NCBI GenBank assembly: GCA_977006965.1
Contig: OZ345380.1
Span: 1,116,001-1,180,000 of the forward strand
Reading direction: 5' to 3'
DNA: 64,000 nt
Source: Phymatolithon calcareum
Taxonomy: Eukaryota > Rhodophyta > Florideophyceae > Hapalidiales
Each line of letters begins with the position of its first letter. The first letter of the stretch is position 1. The position numbers were made by a program, and so were the translations under genes. Below, piece after piece: positions 20,691 through 30,010 of the stretch. The notes below the pieces were generated by a model. The model was given only the letters and a program-made list of their open reading frames with translations. It had not been told where the DNA came from and made no database searches.

Positions 20691-20705
20691 TTTTGGCGGG
20701 AAAAA
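20691..20705. promoter_or_regulatory. E2F/DP binding site in the FANCD2 promoter
   Basis: TTTTGGCGGGAAAAA matches the E2F consensus TTTSSCGC/TTTGGCGGGAAA in full. It lies 88-102 bp upstream of the FANCD2 ATG, within the 180-bp gap to the next gene. E2F controls S-phase genes in plants and animals, and FA-pathway genes are among its known targets in animals. Confidence 0.75.
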
Positions 20706-20783
20706 TGATGGAATGTCGCTGATTGATGAAATCTATGATACAGTACCACATCATATGATCAATGAGATGCGAAGACAATGTGA

Positions 20784-21914
20784 TCAAATTTCAGGTGCTC
20801 CAGCCTTGTGATCCTCACTTGCTGCACCACGCATGTTGCATTGTCGTTCCCTCGCTCGGTCTACGACGTGTCGCACGGCTTCGACGACAACATCCGGTCG
20901 CTCCAACTGCACGAAGTGGCCACATTGTTCAACGCGAAAGACACGTGCGTCCGAAGAATAGCGCGCAAGACTTGACTGCATCTTGCCGATGTACTCCTTC
21001 CCCTCCGTACGTTCATAGATGTCCGGGACAATGACGGAGATCGGCAAACTTCCAAGCCATCCATCGGCGAGCGGTTTGTGATGGTCAACCTCCACAAGAG
21101 CGCTACACCACTCGCTAGAGTACGCTTGCAACCATTCGGCGGTCGCCCAAACCGTCCTTGCCTCCGCCCACAGCTCCGGGTTCGATCGGAAAGCTGCCGC
21201 ATATTGGGCGAGTGCGAGCGGAGCAAGAGCGCGCAAAACGCCAAATGCGGATAAAGTGCGTGCCAACCACTGCGGCGGCACCTTGGATGGCACAATGGTG
21301 CGGAGTTGATCGACGGTTTCCAGCGACGCGGCGTCGACGTACACGACCCCGAGCACGTCTTTGCGCGGCAGCAATCGCAACACTTCATTGATGTACAGCG
21401 CTCCCAGAGAATGCGCAACAAGGACGTAGGGCGGATGTGCGTTGGCCTCGCGTAGCGACGCAAGTAGTGCATGAGCGGATTGAGAAACTGAACGCTGCCC
21501 CGTAAAACGCGTTCGGCCGAAGCCAGGCCGATCGTAGGTGAAGCTGCGACTTTGTGGCCGGAGCCTGCACACGACGCGGGACCAGACCGTGGACCAGGAA
21601 TTGGCGCCCGCTTCAAGCACTACGCACGGGGCGTGGGCGGTCGTCGCGTGGCTGTGGTACTCCACGTGTGTGGCGGTTCGGCGAAGCCCGTCCGTGCGAC
21701 GGCGGAGACGCTCGAGGAATAGCGCTACCGCGGCAGTGGTGAGCAGGACTGGCCCGGTTGCGTTGAAGGCGAGCTGTGATGGACTGAGGGTACAAGACGG
21801 GGTTGCGTGTTGGCGATGTGAGGAGGTTTTTTGTGGGGTAGAGACCGATCGCGGGCGGCGTGAGCTGCAAAGTGACTCTTGGCGAGCGGTGAGCAATGGC
21901 GTGGATGAGCTCAT
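20784..21914 (-). CDS. Membrane-anchored alpha/beta hydrolase
   Basis: A 376-residue single-exon protein. A Ser/Thr-rich N-terminus is followed by one hydrophobic segment at about residues 52-68 (GPVLLTTAAVALFLERL), probably a signal anchor or an organelle-targeting helix. The hydrolase fold follows: oxyanion strand VVLEAGANSW (98-107), DRPGFG (128-133), nucleophile elbow AHSLG with Ser169, a candidate acid Asp298 in VIVPD, and catalytic His333 in CGHFVQLERP. The substrate cannot be read from the sequence. The closest general type is the esterase/epoxide-hydrolase-like branch. The elbow has Ala in place of the first Gly of GxSxG, which is common. The start gives the full anchor. It ends 180 bp from the FANCD2 start on the same strand; the two are independent genes. 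Confidence 0.85.
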   Translation of the reverse strand: MSSSTPLLTARQESLCSSRRPRSVSTPQKTSSHRQHATPSCTLSPSQLAFNATGPVLLTTAAVALFLERLRRRTDGLRRTATHVEYHSHATTAHAPCVVLEAGANSWSTVWSRVVCRLRPQSRSFTYDRPGFGRTRFTGQRSVSQSAHALLASLREANAHPPYVLVAHSLGALYINEVLRLLPRKDVLGVVYVDAASLETVDQLRTIVPSKVPPQWLARTLSAFGVLRALAPLALAQYAAAFRSNPELWAEARTVWATAEWLQAYSSEWCSALVEVDHHKPLADGWLGSLPISVIVPDIYERTEGKEYIGKMQSSLARYSSDARVFRVEQCGHFVQLERPDVVVEAVRHVVDRARERQCNMRGAASEDHKAGAPEI

Positions 21915-23182
21915 CTCTACGGCTCAGTGGTCTCTCTGTCCGAAAGCGGTGCGGGTCCAAATTGAAAATATGCGTTGATTGGGTATCGGCGACTGATTTT
22001 TTACGAACGGATCACTGCAGCATTCTCAAATTTGAATTTTTTCCATAAAATAATGAGGTCTTGATCCGCAAGGGGATGCTTGACGCTTTCCAGATCAGAT
22101 TAATATGCCGAGTCGAAATGGCAGGACACACCTTCGTCAAAGACATGACCTTGACGTTAGAGCCCGGGAAGGGCATCGAGCCACTACTCGCTGATATTGA
22201 TCTGGACTATCTTCACATGTTCGAACCGTTCGTTTTTTCAAGAATGGCAAACGGAGAGCAGGGCAACCTGAGGGACGACATCGTTGTAACCTGTAGAGTT
22301 ACTTGTCCGTCGCACACATGAATCGGCAGTCTCCCAACTATATGAGATGCATATCCGGGCCTGATTGACACGAACTGATGAGCTTCCATCGAGCGCAAAT
22401 CCGTGTAGGAGCTTTTCTCCTCCTTTAAACATTGATTTTCCTCAAATCGCAAACTGGCGGACAGTCCCCAGTGCGCGGGGGCCGCTTCTCTCACTGGAAA
22501 ATGCCTCGTGCTTGCGGGATGAGGTGAGTTTCCGTGAGAGTGCGCATCGCAATTGAACTCTCTATCGAATAGCTTGTCAGATGAATAGATTACCATGAAC
22601 TTTGGTGTTGCGATCGCGTTGATTTGATCAAATAGCTCGCTACAATAAATCGTTCGTAATACTTAGACCTCGCTGCAACTAAGACAGACATTCCATAGTC
22701 CAGTTCGACGCACACTGCTTTAGGATGTGCGACTAAGCGCCTGTCGTGTAGAAAACTGTTGACGAGCAGAAGGGAGCCATTTCAGCTCATCAACGATTGA
22801 TTATTCCATATTTTCCAAAACATGCACATGTTCGTCAAGACGCATCTACCTGGTCGTGATACCCCTTGAATATTGTGGAACCTGGTACTGTAAGGTCGCA
22901 TCGATGCATGCGCAGATGCTCTGGGTGCACTCCGCTGCATCTTCACCCGGTGTCTGCCAGCTGCGAGCTCACTCACAATGAACAGGCGACTCTCGGTGTA
23001 AGCAGAAAACCGTTTCTGCGTTTTGCCACTGTCGGTGCCGAATGATCAGGCTTGCTGGCGGTAGTGGTGTGCGGAGCTGCACTCTGCTCTGTCTGCTTCT
23101 GCCCGTTAGAGCACCTGACACTGTGGGTGACCATCGCAACCCGTTTGCACAACGCTCTGTTCGAGCACTTGATCAACAGATG
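21915..23182. other. Intergenic, no gene supported
   Basis: Holds the promoter of the - strand hydrolase at its left end. An 86-codon + frame (22061-22321) and a 127-codon - frame (22213-22596) are unrecognised and overlap each other, so neither is called. Confidence 0.4.
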
Positions 23183-23198
23183 ACGATCGTACGATCGT
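23183..23198. promoter_or_regulatory. Perfect 16-bp palindrome upstream of the disordered-protein gene
   Basis: ACGATCGTACGATCGT is perfectly self-complementary and sits within a larger imperfect dyad (TGAC...GTCA). It lies ~330 bp upstream of the TATA box. A second dyad, CACCTCC (23255-23261) with GGAGGTG (23280-23286), follows. Both could be operator-like protein sites. No factor can be named. Confidence 0.45.
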
Positions 23199-23492
23199 TG
23201 TCATTGCCAAAATGATAAAGCCATGGGCGCGTCTTCCAGCCATTCAGAATCAACCACCTCCCGGAAAACTCCGAAATCCGGAGGTGCAATCTCCCGATGG
23301 GCAACGATTGGCGCTCCAGAAATATTGACTGGATCATGATCCAATTCATGAGATTTGCCCACGAAATATTGCGACCCGTTGCTTCAAAGCCACTGTGTTC
23401 CGGAACTTCCGGGAGGCTGATTATTTCGGGGCATTGGTTTCATAATTTTTACGAAAAAACATCCCTCCTAATTTTTATCAATTTTCAATCTG

Positions 23493-23522
23493 GGTCGCCG
23501 GCGGCGACCGCTCTCATATAAA
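23493..23522 (+). promoter_or_regulatory. Core promoter: GC dyad and TATA box
   Basis: TATAAA at 23517-23522 within CATATAAAC is preceded by the dyad GGTCGCC-GGC-GGCGACC (23493-23509). A start site about 30 bp downstream (~23550) leaves a ~140-nt leader without an upstream ATG in the main frame before the ATG at 23689. Confidence 0.65.
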
Positions 23523-23688
23523 CCGCGCCGATCCTCCCCGCCGATCCCGCTTTGTGCAGCCAGCTCACCAAGCTCCTGCCGTAGAGAAGCCTCACGACGG
23601 GAGCACAAGTGCTAAGGAACACACCCTTCCCTTCCCACACATCCCGCCCTTCCCTGTATCTCCTTCTTGTTTACTTTTCGCGTTTTCA

Positions 23689-26600
23689 ATGACTCCGACT
23701 AAGGACAGATTCAAGACGGAAAGGGCTTTGCCCCCCGTCCCATCCCCTTCAGTGGTCGACACGAGAATTCCTCAAGCTCGTGGCCCGTCCCTGGGTGCAG
23801 CCTACGCAGCTGCTCCCGCTCCTCCAGTTACCGGCGATAACAAGACAGGCAAAATCACCATTGAACCCAATTTGAAGCCTTCCTTGCAATTGTCAAGCCC
23901 AAGATTAGCTACTTCACTCTCTCAATTGCCCCGATCTGCGGCTCATTTACGCGCTCCCTCGCGCGCTAATCCTCTCACCCCCAATGTTCGAGTGCCGCCC
24001 GCCGACGCCCCACCTCCTGTTACGAAGATTGCTTCATATACGACTACTGCTAACGCGTCTTCTGCCGAATCATCTCGTGTGCCAACTCCTATTGCTAGGG
24101 TTACCCCGGCAGCGCCTCCCGCTACTGGGGTCATCAGTGCCTTAACTCCTTCCACTCGAATTGCTTCGGCTCGTTCTGTCGCTCGGAAGTCCATCGCAAC
24201 CATCCCCGTTGCTCGGATCTCCAATACACCCACCTCAGCTCCCCGGGCATCACCTGCGTCTAACCCCGTTAGTCAGACGAAAGTTCATCCACCTTCTGTT
24301 TCGCGGGCACCCACTTCGACAAGACACACTGCTCGGCATACAAATGGCCCAGCTGCTGTGCCTCGACCGCCCAGCACGACAACGGTTGTCGCTAAGGCAT
24401 CCTCAACGACAACCGCTGCTTCGCGTCTATCCTCTAGCGCATCCGCCCAGCCTCGTTCAACCATTGGGACTCGGGTATCCACTCCGACAACCCCTGTTGC
24501 CCGTGGATCCACTGTTGCATCGCCTCTCCCGCGGGCATCCATTCCTCGCTCGTCCCCTGTAACAGCTCCACGGCAGTCATCGAATTCAATTGCATCTGCT
24601 ACCAAACCAGTAGCTACGAAATCAAAGACTACTCTTGTTCAACCACGTATTTCGACTCCTGCCGCGGGCTCTTCAATCGCATCAGGCGCCCCTCGCCCCG
24701 CGGCGAAGCTTGCAGTGCGTCAGCATGTCACCCGTGCACCCGCTCAAACACCAACTCGTATTGTCAAGCGGGAGTCGCCAATCGCTCAGAACAAGGTACA
24801 TCGCCCCGTCGCGCAACCCAATCGCCCTGCTGCGCAATCCGAACCGCAAAAGCGTCCAGCCACTCAGTCCATCAACAGAGCGCCTGTTGTGCGTCCTGTC
24901 GCGCACGTGTCTCGGCCAGCTGTACAGCCTGGAAAGGTCGTTAACCTTCAGGTTGCAAAACCCTCCGCCCCATCAGTGGGTCAAGGCCACCGCTCTGCAG
25001 TGAAAGTGGAAAACAAGCTTGCGGTCCGTGCCCCTCTTCCCATTCAAGGCACTGCGTCTCCATCGACGCCAGCCATCAGTCGTGCAATTGGTAAGGTTAG
25101 TGCAACTGCAAAGACGAATAGTCCCCCGGTTGTGCAGGTTCAGCCTGCGGTGGCAAAAGTGGAAGAGCGACTTGTTACTCCCGGCAATCAGCACGTCAAT
25201 CCCGTTGCCCGTAACCTATTTCAAACATCCCCTGCTTCGACGCGTTCCGCAGCTCAGACGTCTAACCGGCCGGTCACTCAGAATACAAAGCCCACTACTG
25301 CGCAGGTTAATAAGACGCCTGTGTCGCATTCGCCGACCGCAGGGGGAAAGAGTGTTGCGGCAAGCAAAGTCACTGCGGTTGCCGCGGCCCCTAGTTCTGT
25401 TCGCCGTGTTCCTCAAAATGGAATTGGATTGAAGCCCCAAAGGGTCCATATGAAAGTCGTGCACCCAACTCCTGTTGTCAAGACCCTCAGTCGCCCGATG
25501 GCCACAGTCATTTCATCGCAGACGCTTATATCCAGTCGCTCCGTTCCGAAAACCTCGATTCCTGTTGCCCATTCCAAGAATTTGAAAACCCAGGGTACCG
25601 TCCGTGCAGTGAGTGTGCGTCGTCCAGTGAGCACCCCGGTGAAGGCAGGGGTAGTTGCAGGTGTGAAGCGACCTGTGGCCGGACAAATCGTGAGCACTCC
25701 TGTGAAGGCCGGGACAACAGCGGGCGTGCAACATCATGTGGCGGCACAAATCGCCAGCACCCCGGTCAAAGGAAGGACCTCGCCTGGGTCAGTCCAGAGT
25801 ACCCCAGCTCGTCATGCTTCGGGGATTCAGCCCCCGAATCCTTCGCAGCCAATGTCCCAGCTGACTGCCGCGCACCAGGAAATGCTTCCCTCCGTGCCCA
25901 ACATGACACCTGAGATTTTGGCAGCCGCGGTAGCTGCCGCTGCGGCTGTTGAACCAACCCCTCTACTTCTGGGTCATGTCACTCCTGTCAGGAAAGGGGC
26001 CAGTGCGACGCCGAAGACGAAGTCGAAGCCCGTCGTGCCTGCAGTGGCTTCATCTCCGGCCAATATTCTGCGACGTGCTCCCCCCAATGTCATGCAGCGC
26101 TCAGCTCCACGTCCTTTGGCGCACGTGCCAGCTGTCTCTCCGGCACCAGTATTGGCTAAAACATCAGTGATGGCTCCGGCGCCGGCAATGACTCTGACCG
26201 TGAAGCCACCTCCCGTTCCTGTGCCCATGTTTCAACCGGCAACTATTCCGGCAGGAATGTCGTTCCGGGATGGCGAACACGTCACTATATGGAACCGTCT
26301 AGAATTGCGAAAGATCGCCGGAAATGCAGCTCCTCTTGGTAAGAACCTTGTGAGGTATCTTCGGGAGCATCCGGACTGTGAAGTGTTCGTCAACCAGGAT
26401 GAGGCTGTTCGTGCGAATCGTAAAAAGAGAAAATTGAATGTGGAGGAAGCTGCGGCAGGAGAGCACATCCCGATTTGGAATCGTGTGGAAAGGAGAAAAA
26501 TTGCTGGGAATGCGTCTCCACTGGCGAAAAATCTTAAGAAGTACTTGGAGGCGCGCCCTAACTGCGAGGTTTATATCAATCAGGATGTAGAGTTGAAGAA

Positions 26601-27003
26601 CCGAGAACAGGAGGAGCAAGCTAATAGGGCACGCAGCGAAAGTCTCGCGCAACAGGCGGCCGCGCAGAACAGTGCTCTGTATCCTGATCCGTTTGCCGAT
26701 GCTGCTCCGCCGTTGGACGAGTGGCAGAACATTGACCCTGAAGCGTTTATGGAGGCGCTTGGTGATTCAAACTATCGTGATACGGCAAGCTTCTTGCTCG
26801 GGATATGCAACGAGGGGGAAGATGACGACGACATCAATGTTGCGGTCATGTCTGGACCCTCTGAACACCAAGATCTTGACATCCGCACGTTTTTGGAAAG
26901 TCCCGAAGCATTCTCCGAGGAGGATGTGCTTCTACCGGAGTTTCCGGATGATTTCCTAGAGTCTCCGCGTCTAACGAACAATCCGTCAGTGGAGATTTCC
27001 TAA
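23689..27003 (+). CDS. Large disordered Pro/Ala/Ser/Thr-rich protein with a duplicated 43-residue module and acidic C-terminus
   Basis: 1104 residues from the first ATG. The frame is open from 23554, but only with a GTG there, upstream of any plausible leader. Residues 1-~850 are low-complexity (Pro, Ala, Ser, Thr, Val, Arg) with many S/TP sites and three imperfect repeats of STPVKAG (about 25620-25770). Residues 862-904 and 924-966 are two copies of a 43-residue module (GEH..IWNR.E.RKIAGNA, then PL.KNL..YL..P.CEV..NQD), identical at 29 of 43 positions and joined by a linker with KKRK, a probable nuclear signal. The last ~110 residues are acidic with spaced hydrophobics (EEDVLLPEFPDDFLES), like a transactivation region. 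A nuclear scaffold or transcriptional co-regulator is my inference. I do not recognise the module by name. Confidence 0.85.
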   Translation: MTPTKDRFKTERALPPVPSPSVVDTRIPQARGPSLGAAYAAAPAPPVTGDNKTGKITIEPNLKPSLQLSSPRLATSLSQLPRSAAHLRAPSRANPLTPNVRVPPADAPPPVTKIASYTTTANASSAESSRVPTPIARVTPAAPPATGVISALTPSTRIASARSVARKSIATIPVARISNTPTSAPRASPASNPVSQTKVHPPSVSRAPTSTRHTARHTNGPAAVPRPPSTTTVVAKASSTTTAASRLSSSASAQPRSTIGTRVSTPTTPVARGSTVASPLPRASIPRSSPVTAPRQSSNSIASATKPVATKSKTTLVQPRISTPAAGSSIASGAPRPAAKLAVRQHVTRAPAQTPTRIVKRESPIAQNKVHRPVAQPNRPAAQSEPQKRPATQSINRAPVVRPVAHVSRPAVQPGKVVNLQVAKPSAPSVGQGHRSAVKVENKLAVRAPLPIQGTASPSTPAISRAIGKVSATAKTNSPPVVQVQPAVAKVEERLVTPGNQHVNPVARNLFQTSPASTRSAAQTSNRPVTQNTKPTTAQVNKTPVSHSPTAGGKSVAASKVTAVAAAPSSVRRVPQNGIGLKPQRVHMKVVHPTPVVKTLSRPMATVISSQTLISSRSVPKTSIPVAHSKNLKTQGTVRAVSVRRPVSTPVKAGVVAGVKRPVAGQIVSTPVKAGTTAGVQHHVAAQIASTPVKGRTSPGSVQSTPARHASGIQPPNPSQPMSQLTAAHQEMLPSVPNMTPEILAAAVAAAAAVEPTPLLLGHVTPVRKGASATPKTKSKPVVPAVASSPANILRRAPPNVMQRSAPRPLAHVPAVSPAPVLAKTSVMAPAPAMTLTVKPPPVPVPMFQPATIPAGMSFRDGEHVTIWNRLELRKIAGNAAPLGKNLVRYLREHPDCEVFVNQDEAVRANRKKRKLNVEEAAAGEHIPIWNRVERRKIAGNASPLAKNLKKYLEARPNCEVYINQDVELKNREQEEQANRARSESLAQQAAAQNSALYPDPFADAAPPLDEWQNIDPEAFMEALGDSNYRDTASFLLGICNEGEDDDDINVAVMSGPSEHQDLDIRTFLESPEAFSEEDVLLPEFPDDFLESPRLTNNPSVEIS

Positions 27004-28950
27004 GCCGATGTAACCGCTTATCCAAATTGCACTACTAACGTTTGCGTAATACCCCAATGTTATTCTTGAGGTTTGTAGTCGGGGTATTGACGTAGGGTTA
27101 TTTTTGTGTAGCCTAACTGGCAAGTTATGGTAGCAGCTTTTTCGCCCACAAGGGGTGTCTAAGTTATTCATAGGTAGTTAACTTAAATTATCTTGGCTTA
27201 CGTTCCCTTCTTCTCTATCCGTAATCACCCTTGTGTACCCCGCGCCCCTTCACGACCTCGTGTTGCACCCCTCTCGGCGAGCGTCTGTTCGAGAATTATA
27301 CTGTCGGTCAACGCAGCGGCTGTATGCCCGTCGACTACGCAACATAGATTAGAAGATTAGTTTAAAAGTTGTCGGCGCTTTAACTAACACTCGGCGCAAA
27401 TACTCGAAACCAATACAGTATGCTTGGCTGATTGGCGCTCTTCTGAGAAAGAAGAACTTTCGAAACTAGATGCGTCCTTCATGTGATTTTCGAAACTAGA
27501 TGGAAAGAGGTTGGAGGCATTGCTCACAGTTGCAAAAAATCTTTCGACAAAGGGCCCTAGACAAAGACGAACATGCTGCTGTGGACAGGTAGCCCGCTCA
27601 TGTCTCTTTCTTTGATGTATTGGAGCGAAGTGGTCCGGTTTCGCGGGGGCATCGAAATAAAAATTCGACGTGTACTGAGGAAGTGTGGAGTAAGTGAAAT
27701 ATGTAGCACAAGGAATCGCCTGGGAGAGACATGAACTATATGGATGAAGAATAGATGCAAAAGAGATTATTTTCACAATCAGAATTTGTTTCGCGTCCGT
27801 CCTATCCTGCTCGACAATGTCCCCCGAGCTGCCAGCGGAACAAATTTCGAGTGATACGGAATAGAGGGATGAGCCAAGTGCCCATCAGATCAGGACGTTG
27901 GCAATTGGCAGATCTGTGATCTTGAGCAATACGGAAGTCATTTTTGTCATGGCTTCATGCGATGTTGATTTGAAGGACAATACATTACTGCATGAAGCAG
28001 TGTTTCGCAACAATGATAGATTGCGGAATTGAGAAGCTTCTTCAGCGTTGAAAACTTTCAGAACTTCCCTCTGTATGCACTGGCGTTCGTTTACAGTACA
28101 GTACAGTATTATCACAGTGCATTGTGGTGCGCAATTCCTTGGCTGGGCCCATCAGAAAGTCTTGGAGGGCGTAAAGAGCTGTGTCGTTGCACTGGGTTGG
28201 TGAGGCGTACAGTGCGCGTCCAGATCTCAGAGATCTTGATTTTTACTCATTTTTGCCACGTATCATACGAGAAGTCGGACTGTAAATAGGCGTTTTGTGT
28301 ACGGACTCAGACACAAATGGTCTGCTCTAAAATGGCACTGAAATCATCATGCAGCGTTTGGATCAAGGCAGTGTAAGGATTCATTTTTTCATACAGTATA
28401 TTATATCTTCTCAACGACGAATAACAGCTCGTCGCGCACTAATTGGTTAAAGCTCATATTTACAATTTATGCGTCCAATAGTAGTGCGAATGACGTGTAC
28501 AGAGCCGTTCCCGCTGACAGAAGTTATATATTTTCAAAAGGGCGGCAGAATTTCAAAAAAATAAGAACAATGCCGCACCAGCATGGGGTCGATCTGAACA
28601 TAATGGTAAAGCAATCGTGTGCAAGCTGCCTTGCCTGGTGAAGATACGAGGATAATAACCTGCGGCTCATCTACTCTACACTGTAGGACTTAACTCAACG
28701 ACGGCGCGCCACCCAGGGGAATGTTCAGTGCTCCATCTCAACGCGCGCAGTATCTTGTGCCTCGCTCTGTCTCTCTTGACCGGAAACTCCCCGCTTCATT
28801 CACCTCTGCTACACCTGCACCCAAGGCCGTGCCGAACGCTTGAATCCTGTCCTCTCACCCTCGATTGCATTTCTGAATTCATTGGCAGCCGGCCCACCGC
28901 GATTGCGTTCGAAACACGGTCATTAGTACTTGAACGTTAAGCCGATAGAC
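27004..28950. other. Intergenic, no gene supported
   Basis: Contains the 3' flank of the preceding gene and the promoter of the next. A 130-codon - frame (27384-27776) and shorter frames have no motif. A short GTACAGTACAGTA run near 28095 is simple sequence. Confidence 0.45.
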
Positions 28951-30010
28951 ATGTCGGGTGAACAACTTGCTCACCCGGCCGCGCGTTCCATGTCGCTCCC
29001 TTTCGACGCACTGCTTTCAGGTCCCGGTGACACCCCCGATTTTCCGGATGAGGACGCCGATGCCGCCACCGACACACTCTCTCGTCGTTTCTCCTCAGAT
29101 CCGGCAGTCCCCGGCGCTGTACGCCCGATCTACACCCATCATTCGCAGGACAGCTACCGCGCCGTTCGTTCCGACTCAAGACCGTCCCGGAAGGATCGCG
29201 TGAAGGCCCTTGCATTATGGTATGACCGTATGGCAAATCGGAACCGCATCCCGGATGACGACGAGGACGAAAACGTGCTCTTGCCGACCGAGTCCAACCA
29301 CAAGCTACATTCCAGGGGTGGGTCCTGGGGCTACAGTACGTCTCTTTTCTGCTGTCTACTATTATTTCGCGATTTTTCTATCATCTCAAGCATTTACTTA
29401 CGATGCGTTCATTTCAATTGCTTTCCGGCCCTGTCGTTACGTTGTTTCGTTCGGTTTCACAGGTATGGAAGGTTCAACGCCCATTAGTGGTCGCTCTGAT
29501 CGACGCGAAGCGTCCCGTAAGGCAGACACTGTTGGAAGTCTACAGCAAGAAATTGCGAGGCTGCGGCAGGACTTATCACAGGAGAGATCTGAGAAAATGT
29601 CCCTTGAGCAGACTGCTTCGTCGTTGGAAAATGCATTGCAGTTTTCAAAGAAGAAAGTCAACGAGCAAAAGGAAACTATTTCGCGTCTTGAGATTGATGT
29701 TCGAAAAGCACAGAGTCTTGCTCCCTGCCTCAAGGAAATCCTCAGTGGTACGGCTTCCGCCATTTTTTCAGCATGACGTCAAATTCCTCAATTATGCTAA
29801 CCATTCAGTGAAGTTTGTTTCTCTCTTTTCATCGGCGTCGTAACAGTTTCTGAACGGCATTACATGGCTAAGGAATTAGCATTGAAGAGAGTCATCCAGG
29901 GTCTTTCTGCAGAACGAGATTCTGCTGTGGAAATGTCCCATCGCGTGGATATCATGTCGCAGCGTTCTCGACCGCGCACTTCATGGACAGGCCAAGGGGT
30001 CTTCAACTAA
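28951..30010 (+). CDS. Coiled-coil protein of unknown function, three exons
   Basis: Exons 28951-29335, 29463-29747 and 29847-30010 join into 277 codons. Intron 1 (29336-29462, 127 bp) runs GTACGT...TTTCACAG and intron 2 (29748-29846, 99 bp) runs GTACGG...GTAACAG; both are phase 1, and the joined frame ends at TAA 30008-30010. Residues 1-~128 are polar, acidic and Ser-rich. About 150-225 is a predicted coiled coil with Leu/Ile heptads (LQQEIARLRQDL, LENALQFSKKKV, ISRLEIDV), and a second helix (ERHYMAKELALKRVI) follows. The frame is open upstream but only from a TTG, so ATG 28951 was chosen. No family was recognised; such proteins often act in the cytoskeleton or vesicle tethering, which is no more than a guess here. 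Confidence 0.7.

Noticed and set aside
22061-22321. 86-codon + strand frame with a hydrophobic/acidic centre
   Set aside because: No recognisable domain, and a conflicting frame lies on the other strand.
23554-23688. 45-codon N-terminal extension of the disordered protein
   Set aside because: It begins with GTG, lies at or close to the start site expected from the TATA box, and the first ATG is at 23689.
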